A DNA stretch of 64,000 nt from Heligmosomoides polygyrus polygyrus (lineage: Eukaryota; Nematoda; Chromadorea; Rhabditida; Heligmosomidae): positions 22,979,923 to 23,043,922 of the forward strand of contig OX377201.1 in the NCBI GenBank assembly GCA_947396885.1, in the 5' to 3' direction. Positions 31,031 through 42,416 of this stretch are shown piece after piece. Position numbers and translations under genes: made by a program. Positions within the stretch are counted from its first letter, which is position 1. Each line of letters begins with the position of its first letter. The notes below the pieces were generated by a model, which had not been told where the DNA came from, searched no databases, and was given only the letters and a program-made list of their open reading frames with translations.

Positions 31031-31880
31031 GAATGGTGGCATCTTGATCGTAAATCAACTGTACAGCTCTGGAAGTGCTCTAGTGTACGGAGTAGGAACG
31101 CCCTGGGAGAAGATTCAACAACGACTTAAAGCAATCTCACACTTCAGCATATCGCTTGTTGATAACCTCCGCTATCAGGGAGTATTTTCACCGTTAGATT
31201 GCTGTAAGTCGTTGATGAATCTGGCCCCTGAATGAGCACGGCTTCGATGACCACTTCAGTTTCGACAGAATCGAATGCCTTTTTCAGGTCGATGAACGCG
31301 AGGCACAGCGACGGCTAGTACGCTAGAGGTACTGCAAATGAACGTCATCATATGTCTGCGGTCGATCGTGCTGAACCCTCCCGGAAACCCTGCTTGTTCG
31401 CGTGGCTGTCCTTCGTCAAGCGTTCTGCTGATCCTATTCAGGATGACTCGAGTGAACAGCTTGTAGACTACGGACAGCAGGCAGATCCGGCGATAGTTGC
31501 CAACGTCGTGCACGTCTCCCTTCTTGTACAGCAAGACGGTCTTGCTGGTCTTCCACTGAGATGGAACCTTGCATTCGGACAGGTAGCGTGTGAAGAGCCG
31601 CGCCAAGGTGTTGATGAGCGCTGGCGGGAGGTACTTCAGGTGTTCGGGTCTGATCCTGTCAGGGCCGGGTGCTGTACGTTTCTTCACCGACGAGATGGCG
31701 TGCCGGATCTCGGAAGGGAGAACAGAGGGGACGACGTATCCATCCTGCGGAAGATGGCGTGGGGGCAGGTGGGCGTGGCTATCGAAGAGATCGGAGTAGA
31801 AGTCGTGGATGACCTTCTCCATGGTCCTTCTGGAAGAGAATTCGGTTCAGCATGGCGTCAATACGCGAGAACGTGAACTT
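31031..31880 (-). pseudogene. RTE-like reverse transcriptase fragment, family 2 (fingers/palm)
   Basis: The minus frame 31256-31822 encodes VKKRTAPGPDRIRPEHLKYL, WKTSKTVLLYKKGDVHDVGN, then YRRICLLSVVYKLFTRVILN and REQAGF. These are RT blocks 1-3 of endonuclease-reverse transcriptases (APGPD, NYRPI-like, QAGF). The next block (31031-31105 plus 31229-31255) is split by a hairpin MITE at 31109-31226. The sequence left of mariner C is unrelated to this family, so a rearrangement accompanied or followed that insertion. Confidence 0.83.
31109..31226. mobile_element. Foldback MITE, GGATTCATCAA family, copy 2
   Basis: Inverted ends AGATTCAACAACGACTTAAA at 31114 and the inverse AAGTCGTTGATGAATCTGGC at 31204-31224. 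The equivalent site in another family 2 copy (about 50480-50490) lacks it, which confirms insertion. Confidence 0.7.
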
Positions 31881-32581
31881 ATTAGCCTCCTGATCTGAAC
31901 AATGGCATCTGCCTTTGGCTCCGCACGTACCAGTTTTTAGCAGTTCCGTTAACTACACAGCAAGCATATTATATGAAGTGTCTGGTCTTCACACATCGAT
32001 GGATTTCATTAGGGATCCGGGTTTTACATATAGCAACAAAATAGACTTTTCTGAGCATGTCAAAAATCGTTATGGAGAGCACTTTTGTGCACGTTTCATA
32101 CGTTTATTGGTCTTTCAACAAGGAACATAACCCTTTTGGTAAAGGCTTACAAAATCTGTACACGTCCATTAGCTGAAACGAGCACTACAGTATTGAACAC
32201 TAGTAGGATTAAAGATATCTGCAGAATTAGGAAGGTCAGAATGTTTTTACTCGGAAATTGTTTATTCGCATGAGAGGCTTCTTATGCTCCAATATCACTA
32301 ACACAGTGTTCAGAAGAAGTTAAATGGATCTTCCATCTGTCGTATCACGACGCAAGGTTTTTGATGTTTGTCTCGTTCACAAAATCTGTGCCAACCTAGT
32401 GTGATTGAGATTATGGGATTGTGTAGTTTGATGCCTTCCAGAATTAGAGGTGGTATGGTGAAAATGGTATTGCCTTGTCCTACATAGAACAACAGTTCGC
32501 GCTTCCTTCTTTACGCATAGAGCAGGGAGCGATTACATAAAGTTCACAAAAAGCTTATAAAAATCTTACTCCATATCGGAG
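31881..32581. other. Stretch without a recognised gene
   Basis: Only short frames, none with recognised motifs. AT-rich. Ends at the target duplication of the next SINE. Confidence 0.45.
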
Positions 32582-32592
32582 TTGAAGAGGTA

Positions 32593-32890
32593 AAGGATAA
32601 TGGATAAAGGACGGCGTTACTCAAACCCTTTTGGGATGCGCCAGCGCATTCTACTTCTACGGGATGTCGTGGAGGCTATTTGAATGCGTATTTGGCCTAT
32701 ACCACGACTTGCGAGAGCCAGTCGATGAACAAGACAGTGCTTTATCCTTCCCAGACACGTCTGATACCAATTCACCGACCCCGGAGGGATGGAAGGCTTG
32801 GTTGGCCCTGGGCAGAAAATCCGAACCAGGAACCTGGTATCGGGTGCACGCGATAGTCGGCGCCTCCTCCGACTGCGCTACGCGCGCCCA
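32593..32890 (-). mobile_element. tRNA-derived SINE with target-site duplications, minus
   Basis: TTGAAGAGGTA flanks it at 32582-32592 and 32891-32901. It reads from the tail (AAAGGATAATGGATAAAGGA) to the head (CGACTGCGCTACGCGCGCCC). The A-box is intact. One of the best-preserved copies. Confidence 0.93.
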
Positions 32891-32901
32891 TTGAAGAGGT
32901 A

Positions 32902-33419
32902 TGCAAAGAGTTTGACTTCACCTCAAACGGTATGCATTGAGATTTTACTTCAAGTTTGACGGACTCTACGTACTCTCTATATAACCGATTACACCCAGTC
33001 CTAGTTTTCTTATGGTTAGCATTTTTCTGTTGTTCTTTACTTTTTTATTTGTATTGATTTAATTCTATCTCGCGTCTGCCTTTTGTCACTTAATGAACAT
33101 GAGCATAAACATAAACCTGGGGGGAATTCATACCCTTGAAGGGCTGCTACTGCTACACGTGCTGCAGGATGAAGAGGCTTTTAACGCTTTAAGGACTAGA
33201 GGCTATCTTTCTGCGTATGTTACTCTCTGAAGTTGATGCCATCGATAGAAGAGGGGTGAGATGAGCGAACATCAACGTATCTGGGTGTCCGGAACGTTTT
33301 GAGAATTTCTGATGCATCCAAATAAAACGACATATCTTCTCACAGGTTCCGAGTTCTATCATGTTACTAAGTATCCTTATAGATCATAGCGTTCTGATCT
33401 AAACCTCAATCAATCAGTC
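32902..33419. other. Stretch without a recognised gene
   Basis: AT-rich, no open frame with recognised motifs, no shared repeat noticed. Confidence 0.45.
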
Positions 33420-34130
33420 GCCTTGCCCCCTAGGTTACGAAAATGCGTCAGTCATATCATGTCCAGCCGAACTGACTACCGCATCGTTTTGCTTCTACTT
33501 CTGCACCGGCTTCACCCAAACCGATGCTCATCAGTAGGTTGTGTCGCTGATGGGTCCCGAGTCCCCTCCACTGCTACGGTGCACCACTGGTTCGATCGAT
33601 TTCCAAAAGGAGACTTCTCCCTCGACGATGCTGCTCGATCCGGACGGCCTCGATCGAGAAGTACAACGGCCGTCCTCGCGTCTGTTTAAGCTAATCCCAC
33701 TAAGTCTGTACGAGATATGGAGAGGAAGACGGGCACTCCTAAATCCACCGTCCATGATATCCTCACTCGATCCGGTCTTCTTGCGAAGCGTCCTCATACC
33801 GTATCTGACAGCCGCCGAGCAAAACACACGCGTGAAGGTCTGCTCTTCTCTGCTCTCTCTCTACCGAACGACGGCATGAACTGAGATGATAGTGGCCATG
33901 GATGAGAAGTGGATAACGTACAGCAACCCGGACAGGAAGCTACAGTGGCTGCCTCGAGATAAAGACCCACAGCCCATCCCAAAGAGAGAAATCCACGGCA
34001 AGAACACCTGCTCTCTTTGTACTACTGTAGCAAGGGTGTCGTTTAGTAGTTCTCTTCAAACACGTCATCAGAATTCCTTCACGACATCACCTCGACGAAG
34101 AGTGGCATCTTCTTACGGATTTAAATAGCT
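33420..34130 (+). pseudogene. Mariner transposase pseudogene, different lineage
   Basis: Plus-strand frames, shifted several times, encode TVHHWFDRFPKGDFSLDDAA and RSGRPRS (the mariner N-terminal HTH segment), then GTPKSTVHDILTRSGLLAKR (second HTH), then VAMDEKWITYSNPDRKLQWL with the first catalytic Asp (DEKW). The second and third Asp blocks are not visible. It retains the N-terminal region that copies A-E lack and differs in sequence, so it is a separate, older mariner. No terminal repeats were found. Confidence 0.82.
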
Positions 34131-34395
34131 TTTACGTTTTGCGCATTGATGTCTATTTTGGTGCGTTCAAACAGTACATCGAGGTATTCTATAAAACGCA
34201 TCTCGTTTGATAAACTTTTTGATACAGGGCTATATGATGTGTTGTTGAAGACGTAGCATAGGAAATGATTTCTAGCAGAGTTGTCTATGTATGAGAGCGG
34301 TTTTTGATCTGTTTTTCATATATTTCGTAACGCTGATACTCTTGTCTACGTCCTGAATAAATAGAGAAATAAGTAAAAATAATCCTGTCCATAGG

Positions 34396-34682
34396 GCGCG
34401 AGGCCGTCGGAAAAGTGTCGGCTGCCGCGTGCACTCGATACCAGGTCTCTGCTTTGGATTTCTCGCCTAAGCCAACCAAGTTTTCCATCCCTCCGGGGTC
34501 GGCAAATTGGTTCCAGACTTGTCTGGGAAGGACAAATCGCTGACTTTTCCATCGGCCAGCCACCGCAAGTCATTCATTAGGTGGCCATGTACGCATTCAA
34601 ATCACCCCCTCGACATCCTGTAGAAGCAGAATGCGTGGCGCATCCCAAAAAGGACTGAGTAACTCCATCCTTTATCCTCATT
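34396..34682 (+). mobile_element. tRNA-derived SINE, diverged
   Basis: Head GGGCGCGAGGCCGTCGGAAA with a degraded A-box; body with CCAGACTTGTCTGGGAAGGA; tail CCATCCTTTATCC. Confidence 0.82.
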
Positions 34683-35194
34683 CCAATCCAGGAAAAATTG
34701 CAGTACCATGAATGTTTATAAAAAGCGCGCGGAGACTTGGGAGAAGAGCCTGGGTACCCGCAGATACTGCAGAATACTTCACAGTTGTGCTGAATGAAAT
34801 CAAGGAGCATAAACAACTATCCATTCCGTGCCCCGTCATGCTAGGGGAGCTTAATTCATTTTCTTTCGATCACAACCATCCCTGGCGCTAATGTCTCCCG
34901 ATACGTTTTTAGGGAGCTGCTAACGCTATCTCGGTCTGGAAAAACCTGTAGCCTGTGTAAAAAAGGGCAGACGAAAAGTCTTTATGGATAGCAAATGTGG
35001 GAGAGTGCATCTCCTAATAGCGGAAACGATCACCATCTCCTCGAAAAGCCTTCACAACGACAGCTCTTCAGTGAGAATGATGTGATTTTGACTTGATCCG
35101 CAAGCAGGAGCATGATCGTATCGCCTGTCGTCTCCTTTTTATGAAACCTCAACATAGGCGCTGTTTAGTGTGGGAAGGAACGGATTTCCTTACT
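34683..35194. other. Stretch without a recognised gene
   Basis: Short frames only; no recognised motif or shared repeat noticed. Confidence 0.4.
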
Positions 35195-35388
35195 AGTCCA
35201 ACCAATCCAACCATCCCTCTGGGGTGCCAAGCTTGTCTAGGAAGGATAAACGGCTGACTTGTTCATCGGCTGGCCACAGAAGGTCGTTGTATGCCCAAAT
35301 ACGCATTCAAATCACCTCGCAGAGGTAGAATGCGTGACGCATCCCTAAAGGGATTAAACAACGCAGTCCTTTATTCTTGTTTATCCTA
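35195..35388 (+). mobile_element. SINE, 5'-degraded
   Basis: From CCAACCAATCCAACCATCCC to CAGTCCTTTATTCTTG. The head before 35195 is poorly matched. It directly precedes the MSP pseudogene and may have removed its upstream exon. Confidence 0.7.
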
Positions 35389-35394
35389 GTAGGC

Positions 35395-35925
35395 CTTCTT
35401 CAGTCGCTCCCTCGGATGTCCACGTTCCACCTGCGGGCGGACATACCATGTATCAGATACTCAACAACCCCGACCAAAGGATGATGTTCAAGGTGTAGCT
35501 CAGCAACAACGACGACTATCGTTTCTCTCCGGTCTTCAGCTTCGCCGACGCGTCGTCCGACGCCAACACTCAAGCCATACGCAAGAGCGGAGCACCGAAG
35601 AAGGACAGTATGACGATTCAATCTATATTCTTTAAGCCTAACGCAGCTGGTGTCGAGGTTGTAAGCTTTCATAGCGATATTTTGTTGAAAAAAGCAACAG
35701 AAAAATCAAAGTTCACCTGCCCGGCCAACAGGAGGTGCAGGTTCGAGTCCCGCCTGGCACTAGAGTTTTGATCGCAACAAAACATCGTTGTGAAAGCTTA
35801 CGACCGCATGATGGTCCAACTCGTCCCTGTGCTGCAGGATGCCACCGACCTCCGAGCAGCATCCGAAAATGTGCGAAATGTGTCCAATGAGGACATGTTC
35901 ACCGTCAACCTCAATGCCTCGTAGG
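35395..35925 (+). pseudogene. MSP-domain (major sperm protein-like) pseudogene
   Basis: The plus strand encodes VHVPPAGGHTMYQILNN, then MMFKV, a stop (TAG near 35510), then LSNNDDYRFSPVFSFADAS and SGAPKKDSMTIQSIFFK. The order P(A/P)AGG, FK(V/I)-S-NN--YR--PV-GF and G-PK-D---(I/V)Q is the nematode MSP domain. The frame is then broken by a 139-bp repeat at 35662-35800 and resumes out of phase with MMVQLVPVLQDATDLRAASE, ending NLNAS and a stop. MSP-domain proteins act in sperm cytoskeleton and signalling; this copy is dead. Confidence 0.75.
35662..35800 (+). mobile_element. tRNA-like module inside a TA-flanked MITE, copy 3
   Basis: Ends are inverted repeats: TAAGCTTTCATAGCGATATT at 35662 and the inverse of GAAAGCTTA ending at 35800, extended by CAACAAAACATCGTTG. 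TA on both sides suggests a mariner-type duplication. Inside is a tRNA 3' half with the B-box GGTTCGAGTCCCGCC. It interrupts the MSP pseudogene. Confidence 0.7.
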
Positions 35926-36460
35926 TAACGAGAATAAAAAAAAATATACAGCGAACATGTTGGAAGGTCAATAGGGAATCTTCATGATGAAAGGTTCAAG
36001 CTGTGGGTCTCGGCACACCGCGGATACTGAGTAGCAATTTCTGAGTCTTAAAACGTGGCACGATAAAGAAGACCGGTCTATGATAAGCGCTGATCTTGGG
36101 TGTGATCGAAGGCGAGTGTATGAGTGATAGGTTTAGGCGCCCGACCGGACAGGGCGAAGAAGCTGTTTGAAGGGAATCTGACGCGGTCGGCGAAATTTCG
36201 GTACATCCACTCATGATGCCAAAACTCGTACGCCGAAATGCATCACTCACCACTTTCGCTCGACCGGTGTGTGGCGGATGGCTAAAGGCCATACGGGGAT
36301 CAAAGCACGACTCTTTCTTGAAGTGAAGGGACATCACATTGGAGGGGCCCTTGTTAACATCTTCAGGAGTTTAGTGCTTTCGGGCTCATCACTTCCATGG
36401 AATACGCCATGAACGTGGCGTTAACATAGATAGCTACATCATAAGGAAGATGTAACGCAT
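35926..36460. other. Stretch without a recognised gene
   Basis: A minus frame of 113 codons (35996-36337) is the longest; it shows no motif I recognise and codon use gives no clear signal. Treated as unproven. Confidence 0.35.
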
Positions 36461-36469
36461 CAGATCTTT

Positions 36470-37100
36470 TTTAGAGCTAAGAAATGGCCGCCTTCCTGTT
36501 CTTTAAAACAAGCTGTAAACCATTATTTTCCTCAAAAGATAAAAATCTTATAAAATTTCGACCAACGTGTTCACATATTAGGTAAAGGTAAAAGGTAAAG
36601 GACGGCGTTATTCAATCCCCTTTGGGTTGCGCCACGCATTCTACTTCTACGGGATGTCGTGGAGGCAAGTTGAATGCGTATCTGGCCATACAATGACCTG
36701 CGGTGGCCAGCCGATGAACAAGTCAGCGCTTTATCCTTCCCAGACAAGTCTGGTACCAATTCACCGATCCCGGGGGATGGAAGGCTTGGTTGGCCTGGGC
36801 GGGAAATCCGAACCAGGAATAGTATCGGGTGCAGGAGACAGCCGGCGCCTCCTCCGACTGCGCTCCCCACATATTAGGTAGGAACTATTTATTACTCTTT
36901 GATGAAATAAAGCTTTAGAGAAAGAATACTAGATTTTTCGTTGAACAAAAATGATTCTAACCTTTTTGGAGAGTCTCTAGTTTAATGTAGAACAGTCTCA
37001 CTTCAATTTGGAGGGGTTCGCCTTCATTTCAAATGTGTCAGGTTTAGGCTTAGAAGAGTGTCCAATTCGTATTGAAAAGTGTCCGACTTGATTTGGAAAT
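36470..37100. mobile_element. Foldback element FB-A, copy 5 (one arm), interrupted by a SINE
   Basis: AATGGCCGCCTTCCTGTTCT, the AACGTGTTCACATATTAGGT block and, after the SINE, AACCTTTTTGGAGAGTCTCT and CCAATTCGTATTGAAAAGTG follow the family order. The other arm is absent. A SINE sits at 36586-36867. Confidence 0.68.
36586..36867 (-). mobile_element. tRNA-derived SINE with target-site duplications, minus
   Basis: CACATATTAGGTA flanks it at 36573-36585 and 36868-36880 (13 bp, identical). It reads tail first (AAGGTAAAAGGTAAAGGACG) to head (CCTCCGACTGCGCTCC). Internal small deletion near 36835. Confidence 0.94.
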
Positions 37101-38149
37101 GGTTGACATTTTCGTGCGATTTCAAGTGCATTTAGCAGACATACCATCAATAAAGCCTTAAGACCTTCTTTATTTTCCAATTTTTTTCATTTTTACTCCT
37201 TTTTTTCAAAAATTCAATTTTTTCAAAAACCTTTTTTTATTTATTGAAGCAAGGCTGTTACCTTTGAAACAATGTTTACATTTTTTGACACAACTTTCGA
37301 AGCGACTCCTCGACATCGTGTAGAAGTGCAGCATGGGGTACTTCACAAAGTCGGTGGCGTTATCGCCTACCCTCTATTTAAAGAAAGGGGAGGAGATTTT
37401 CATAGGTTTTCCTGCGATCAGTATGGAAAAACTTCAGTGTATCAGAAATGCATCATCGTCACTCTGCTAAAGTACGAAACATTGGAGTGCATGCGACTTT
37501 GTGATCTGAGGTGATACGCGGCAGCTACATGTTCCTGTCGTTCTCAATTCATCTCGGGTCGGAAAGCATAACCGGTTTACGAATTCACCACCATTCATTG
37601 CACTTCAATCTTTACTCCTATCCGTCTTTCTACGGCGGTAGCATTCTCTGGTCTCTGTATAGTTCCTAATTCGTCTGGAAATGATAGCCTGAAGAATAAA
37701 TATGAGGCTAATTTGCAGCGAAGTCCACAATGACAGTCCTACGATACTTAGTGCCGAGAAATGTAACTGTTTGAATGGTGTATAACTAAGAGATTCTTGG
37801 AGCAAACGGATACACTTATTTTATTAGGAAGGGACGAAGAAAGTCTCAATGTCACTTTCATGCATAATAGCAATAGTTCACCACTCCGCATTACACAAGG
37901 TCGGTCATGAGCTTAAGGATTCTCGGGAATGAGTGGCAGTCAGCTGATAGGAGGTCGCAGTAAAATGTGAAGTTCGTGGCGCATCTCGAATGTTGTGAAC
38001 ACCGTATCACCGACTTTGGACGGCTACACAAAGCTGACAGCATATTTGCACAACTCAACAATGATTTACCGTGATTTTCTAGACAAAACAACTCCAGTGA
38101 CCTCACAGTGAGGGCGGAGAAAAAGAGGTTCAATTCCTTGTGCAATGCC
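37101..38149. other. Stretch without a recognised gene
   Basis: A SINE-like scrap near 37295-37345 (ACTCCTCGACATCGTGTAGA). A minus frame of 66 codons (37605-37805) has a hydrophobic run (LSLWTSLQISLIFILQAII) but no splice context or family match that I can support. Confidence 0.4.
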
Positions 38150-38530
38150 TCCTGAATAAAGCATTTCCACTTCAAATTGGACACCGTTGAAGTCAAGCGA
38201 ATCAAATTGGACACTCGTCTAAGCAAACCTGACGCTTTCCAAGTCAAGCTCGAGATCTTTTAAATCAAAACGAGCGTCTCCCAGGTTAAACCATAAAACC
38301 TCCAAGAATTTTTGGTGCGAGGAAAATTTAGTACACCTTTCTTTGAAAATTTTTATTTTACCTGCTTCAATCGGTGAGCACATTGTTCGAAATTTCGAGC
38401 TTTTTGTTTCCCAGGGTAAAATAGAAAGTTGAAGATTGATTCGAACTTTAGGAAAGCAGCAGTTTTTAGAGCTAGAAGAGGAGATTGCGCCATGCACTCC
38501 TTTAGCTCGTTTTCTTCTTTTAAGGAACAT
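38150..38530. mobile_element. Foldback element FB-A, copy 6 (one arm)
   Basis: CAAATTGGACACTCGTCTAAG and the downstream blocks to GAGATTGCGCCATGCACTCC match one arm of the family. The other arm is missing. Confidence 0.6.
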
Positions 38531-38878
38531 CGACCGCTTGTTACTTCGACACGCAGGTTGTAGTAAATACTCACTTCGATCTGATCATCTACATAGCTGA
38601 CCATCCTAGTGATAGGTGAACAGAAGGGACCCTCCTTCGCACCCTAAAAAGTGATCTCTTCAGGTGACATTCTTGGTTACTTCCCCTTCTAGCGGTGAAC
38701 AAGGACGGCAGGGCGCAAAACAGGGATGATCCTGAAAAAATAGTAAACGCTTTGATTATGTTACTGTTATACACTATATATTATTATACTATTATTATAA
38801 GAAATTGCACGCCATTGGGCTCGCCTTTATATAATTTCCTTTTCAGATTTCATATCACTTGTCGTTTCGTTGATCATA

Positions 38879-40235
38879 CAGGGTGCGGCAAAATTACCTG
38901 CACACCGAACATTTTAATTTTTTTCCCGCTTCTTTCACCGTAATTTCCCACTTCACTCGCCTAATATATGTTGACTGAACATTGTGGATCTCATAAGTAC
39001 TTGAGTACAGAATGGTTAGGTGTTCCAACCTACGAAGTGCTATTATCGGGATTCATGAGCCACCGGGAAGGTCTTATAACAAAAAAGATTCATCTGAGGA
39101 CAGGTGGGGAAACGAACCATTTTGGAAGGAGAATTGCTATTTCCGCATTCAATTTTCTTTACTATGTATTTTCTTAAGGCCAGCAAGCAAACGAGAGATA
39201 TGTATTGTGAAGAATCAGGATACAGTAAAACGCTACAAGGAATTGAAGACCGAAGAGGATAGAAAAGGAACAGGGCGTCCCACGACAGCTACCAACCGGA
39301 AAAATGTAAAACTCGTGAGAGAAAAAATCCGAAGGAACGCCAGGAGATCGATGCGCCAGGAATAAGCGAGAGGTCAATAAGGAGGATAGTCAGGGGAAAG
39401 CTTAAGAAGTTCCCTTATCGTCTGCAGAAATGCCAACTCCTGACGGGTACTATGAAGAAGAGGAGACTGAAAAGAAGCAAAAGCTTGCTGCAACGATTCA
39501 CGGTGGCACGCGCTCGAAATATCCTTTTTAGCGATGAAAAGATTTTCACGTTGAATCCAGCCTTCAACTCCCAAAATGAGAGAATTATTGGGGACTCGCT
39601 TGCTGATGCTACCGCCAAAGCACGACTTCAGGAAAGTGCGAAAAAGCCTCAATCCACTATGGTTTGGGGAGGAGTCCCGACTTCAGGAAAAACTCTACTC
39701 GTTTTCGTCGAAGCTGGCGTGAAAACCAACGCAGCAGTTTACAAGGACATCCAGGAAAAAGTTCTCAACTGTGGGTTGATTCCCATTTTGTAGGGGCTTT
39801 CAACAAGATTCTGCTCCGGCATACAAAGCGAAAGTGGTCCAGAAATGGTGCGCCGAGCAGCTGCCTGACTTCATTACACACGACAAATGGCCCTCCACTT
39901 CTCCGGACCCTAACCCGACCCGGATTATTCTGTGTGGGGCTTCTTAGAGAAAAAAGCTTGTTCTACCAGACTCCCGAATTTAGACTCTCTTAAAGAAGCG
40001 CTTTTAAAATCCTGGGACGAAATTGATGAACCGGTACCTGCCTGCCACATGCGAAGCGTTTGCCGAAGGTCTGAGGGACTGTGTGGAGGCTGAAGGCGAT
40101 CATTTTGAAAACTGTCAGCACGCTTTGAATTGCCATGTTTGTAGTAGGTAAATTTGATCGTTAAAATTGATCTGCGAAGTTTGATTTTAAAATGCCATTG
40201 AATTTTCAGTGCACAGGTAACTTTGCCGCATCCTG
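38879..40235 (+). mobile_element. Tc1/mariner-superfamily element with intact ends
   Basis: TA at 38877-38878 and 40236-40237. Terminal inverted repeats CAGGGTGCGGCAAAATTACC and CAGGATGCGGCAAAGTTACC (right end, inverse). Length 1357 bp, a full-length size for this superfamily. It contains a disrupted transposase on the plus strand. Confidence 0.92.
39200..40080 (+). pseudogene. Tc1/mariner-superfamily transposase, frameshifted
   Basis: Frames in order: RKGTGRPTTATNRKNVKLVR and GISERSIRRIVRGKLKK (DNA-binding region), RNILFSDEKIFTLNPAFNSQ (first catalytic Asp), STMVWGGVPTSGKTLLVFVE, then after a shift near 39780 a block with the second Asp lost in frame and PLLRTLTRPG in place of the SPDLNP-type third block. 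It resembles the nematode transposases with FSDEK and KPxSxMVWGGV motifs. At least three frameshifts and a stop at 39363; inactive. Confidence 0.82.
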
Positions 40236-40808
40236 TAGTTGAGAAAGGGAAAGAAGCGGACAACGGACGTCGGGAAAGTTACCCCAACCATTCTCCTATA
40301 TGGTCCTATAGGGCACTTAACAGGGATCACAGTGGTGAAGTTGGCATTTGCAGCAGGCCACCTGGGAACAGAGGTAAGTTCCCGGAAAGTGGCGGGTAAC
40401 TGGCCGTCGAGGTAAGTCGGGGTACGAATTACTTTCGGCCGCGTTCATGAATCCGGGCCCTGGGTGGTCCAAAAAAGGCAATGATTTGTCGCTTAATAAC
40501 TCATGGGGTCCAGAATACCTATCCTCCTGCCCAATGTAATCAGTACTGGTCTTTTTGTCGCGCTCTCTCCAAACCGAATTCGAGTAAGCTTTTAAATTTT
40601 AACCTAAATCTGGGCCAGAATTTCTTTAGCACGCGGACAATCGGTGGTCTCCATTCATCTGGAGTCGATGTTTCTTGTCGGTTTTGTATCACCCAATGGC
40701 GCGCAGCAAAAACGAACTCCATTCCGGTGCTCTTTGATAGATGCCTACCAGACCATATAAGAGTGAGTTAACAAATGTCACTAACTGGATTCCCCAGTGC
40801 TCTTTCGT
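40236..40808. other. Stretch without a recognised gene
   Basis: A motif GGTCCAAAAAAGGCAATGAT (40467) recurs with changes at 47172, with a TTCGTTT(C/T)TGCTGCG block in inverted order nearby in both places, so a short unnamed repeat is likely. Confidence 0.35.
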
Positions 40809-41141
40809 GGGCATTATATATTAGGGGGGGGGGGGGGCAAAAGTAATGAGACTCTTCATGCCGTGTCCATATATCTCGTGACTGCAGTGTGGTTTCGTGC
40901 TTATCGCATTTGTATGTTTGTATGCTACCTACTGAAGGCCACCTGAGAAGTTACCACTTCCGCCCTTTCCAGAAGCATGCCAAAACCGCAGTCTGTCTCA
41001 TGCCGAAACCCCGGTCTGATGAGTCGACCTGTGTCGCGTAAATCTCGCCCAATTCCCATCGCCGAGCAGCCTGGGCTCAATATTCACGCAAGATGAGAAG
41101 TACGTCTTCTGCCTTAACCCTGCCAAGCAGCGAGTCTGGGT

Positions 41142-41150
41142 GAGGGCTGG
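41142..41150. repeat. 9-bp target duplication, left
   Basis: GAGGGCTGG here and at 42408-42416. The empty site GAGGGCTGGTGACC is present in mariner copy E near 52790, which proves the insertion. Confidence 0.93.
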
Positions 41151-42407
41151 GGGTGAGGGACGTTCTGCCTGAAAGCGGCGCGGGCAAAGACGGGGGACAG
41201 TGCCTGCGGAGCCAATTAGCGTCGACTCGCGCAGTGACCCCCGCCGCTTCGCGCTCAGCCAGACAGCCCTCGCCGTGGAGGCGATTGTGACCCAGGCAAC
41301 CACAGGAGTCCGCAGGTAGGCCAGATTTTGTGTGATTACAATCGATAGAGGGATAGGAGGCTCAGACGGCTTGCATTGGCAGTCCAGAAATGTGGATTGA
41401 TCTGAACCCTACCATCTCCTATATCAGAATTTCGAGCTCTATTGAATGAGACAGGAAAGAATCTTGCCTGAATAACCCTTACAACTATTTTAGTCTCGCG
41501 CTTTTAACTTTTTTTCCAATCGTTTGTGGCTTCTAGCAGTTTTTTGACCTCGCGTTCCATAGGCAGTGTACCTGCACGGCCAATGTCTCCTCCCCAATTA
41601 ACGAGTTAGGAAACACTGATGAAATGCTTTTAAAAAAACTGGGTACTTCGGTGTTCTTAGGAGATCCACTGACTGTCAAATTGAGCTCGTTGGGCAATTT
41701 CAGACTGTGAACATGCTCTACGCACTCAAGGATCATAATGTCGTTTTCAAAAAGGTTGAGCACTTGTGGTGCTCTTAGAAAATCTCTCGTCTATCTAGTT
41801 ATATTCCTCGCGCAATTTCAGCCTGGAAGCATGCCTGGCAATTAATTCTGATATAAATAAAAACTGATATTTAACGAAAACAAACAACGCCTAAGAAGTC
41901 GCCTTAAGGGTTATTTAGACAAGGTAATTTCTAGCTCATTCGATAAAGATCGAAATTCTAATACAGGAGATGGTAAAGTTCACATCAGTGCCTGGAAGCA
42001 TGCCTCGTGGTTAATTCTGATACAAATAAAAGTTGATATTTAACGAAAGTTATTTAACGCGCCTGAAAATATTTGTTTAAGGGATATTGAGCAAGATTCT
42101 TTTCTGGCTCATTCGATAGAGCTCGAAATTCTAATATAGGAGATGGTAGGGTTGAGATCAACCCCAATTTTCGGACTGTCAATTCAAGCCGTCTGGGCCT
42201 CCTATCCCTCTATCGACTGTAATCGCACCAAATCTGGTCGACCTACAGGCTCCCGTGGTTGGCTGGGTCAGCATCGTCTCCGCGGCGAGGGCTGCCTGAC
42301 TGAGCGCGAAGCGGCGGGTGTCACTGCGCGAGTCGACGCTAATTGGCTCCGCAGGCACTGTCCCGCGTCTTTGCCCGCGCCGCTTTCAGGCAGAACGTCC
42401 CCCTCCC
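41151..42407. mobile_element. Long-TIR element (Mutator-like?), non-autonomous
   Basis: Terminal inverted repeats of about 340 bp (41151-41485 and 42070-42407), starting GGGTGAGGGACGTTCTGCCT and GGGAGGGGGACGTTCTGCCT. A 9-bp duplication and long TIRs are the signature of Mutator-like elements. The interior has a two-unit tandem repeat of about 168 bp (from 41822 and 41990; both start GCCTGGAAGCATGCCT). No transposase frame is visible. Confidence 0.75.
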
Positions 42408-42416
42408 GAGGGCTGG
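42408..42416. repeat. 9-bp target duplication, right
   Basis: Second copy of GAGGGCTGG; sequence then continues as mariner transposase (TGACCTGTTACCGACC). Confidence 0.93.

Noticed and set aside
32631..32894. A minus-family frame with [20 protein letters not shown] that looks conserved across copies
   Set aside because: It is the reverse-strand reading of the same SINE; no start, splice or domain evidence.
35996..36337. A 113-codon minus-strand frame after the MSP pseudogene
   Set aside because: No motif, no splice context, and the length is within what chance frames reach here.
37605..37805. A possible membrane-protein exon with a hydrophobic run
   Set aside because: No splice sites in phase with other exons and no recognisable family; such runs are common in AT-rich DNA.
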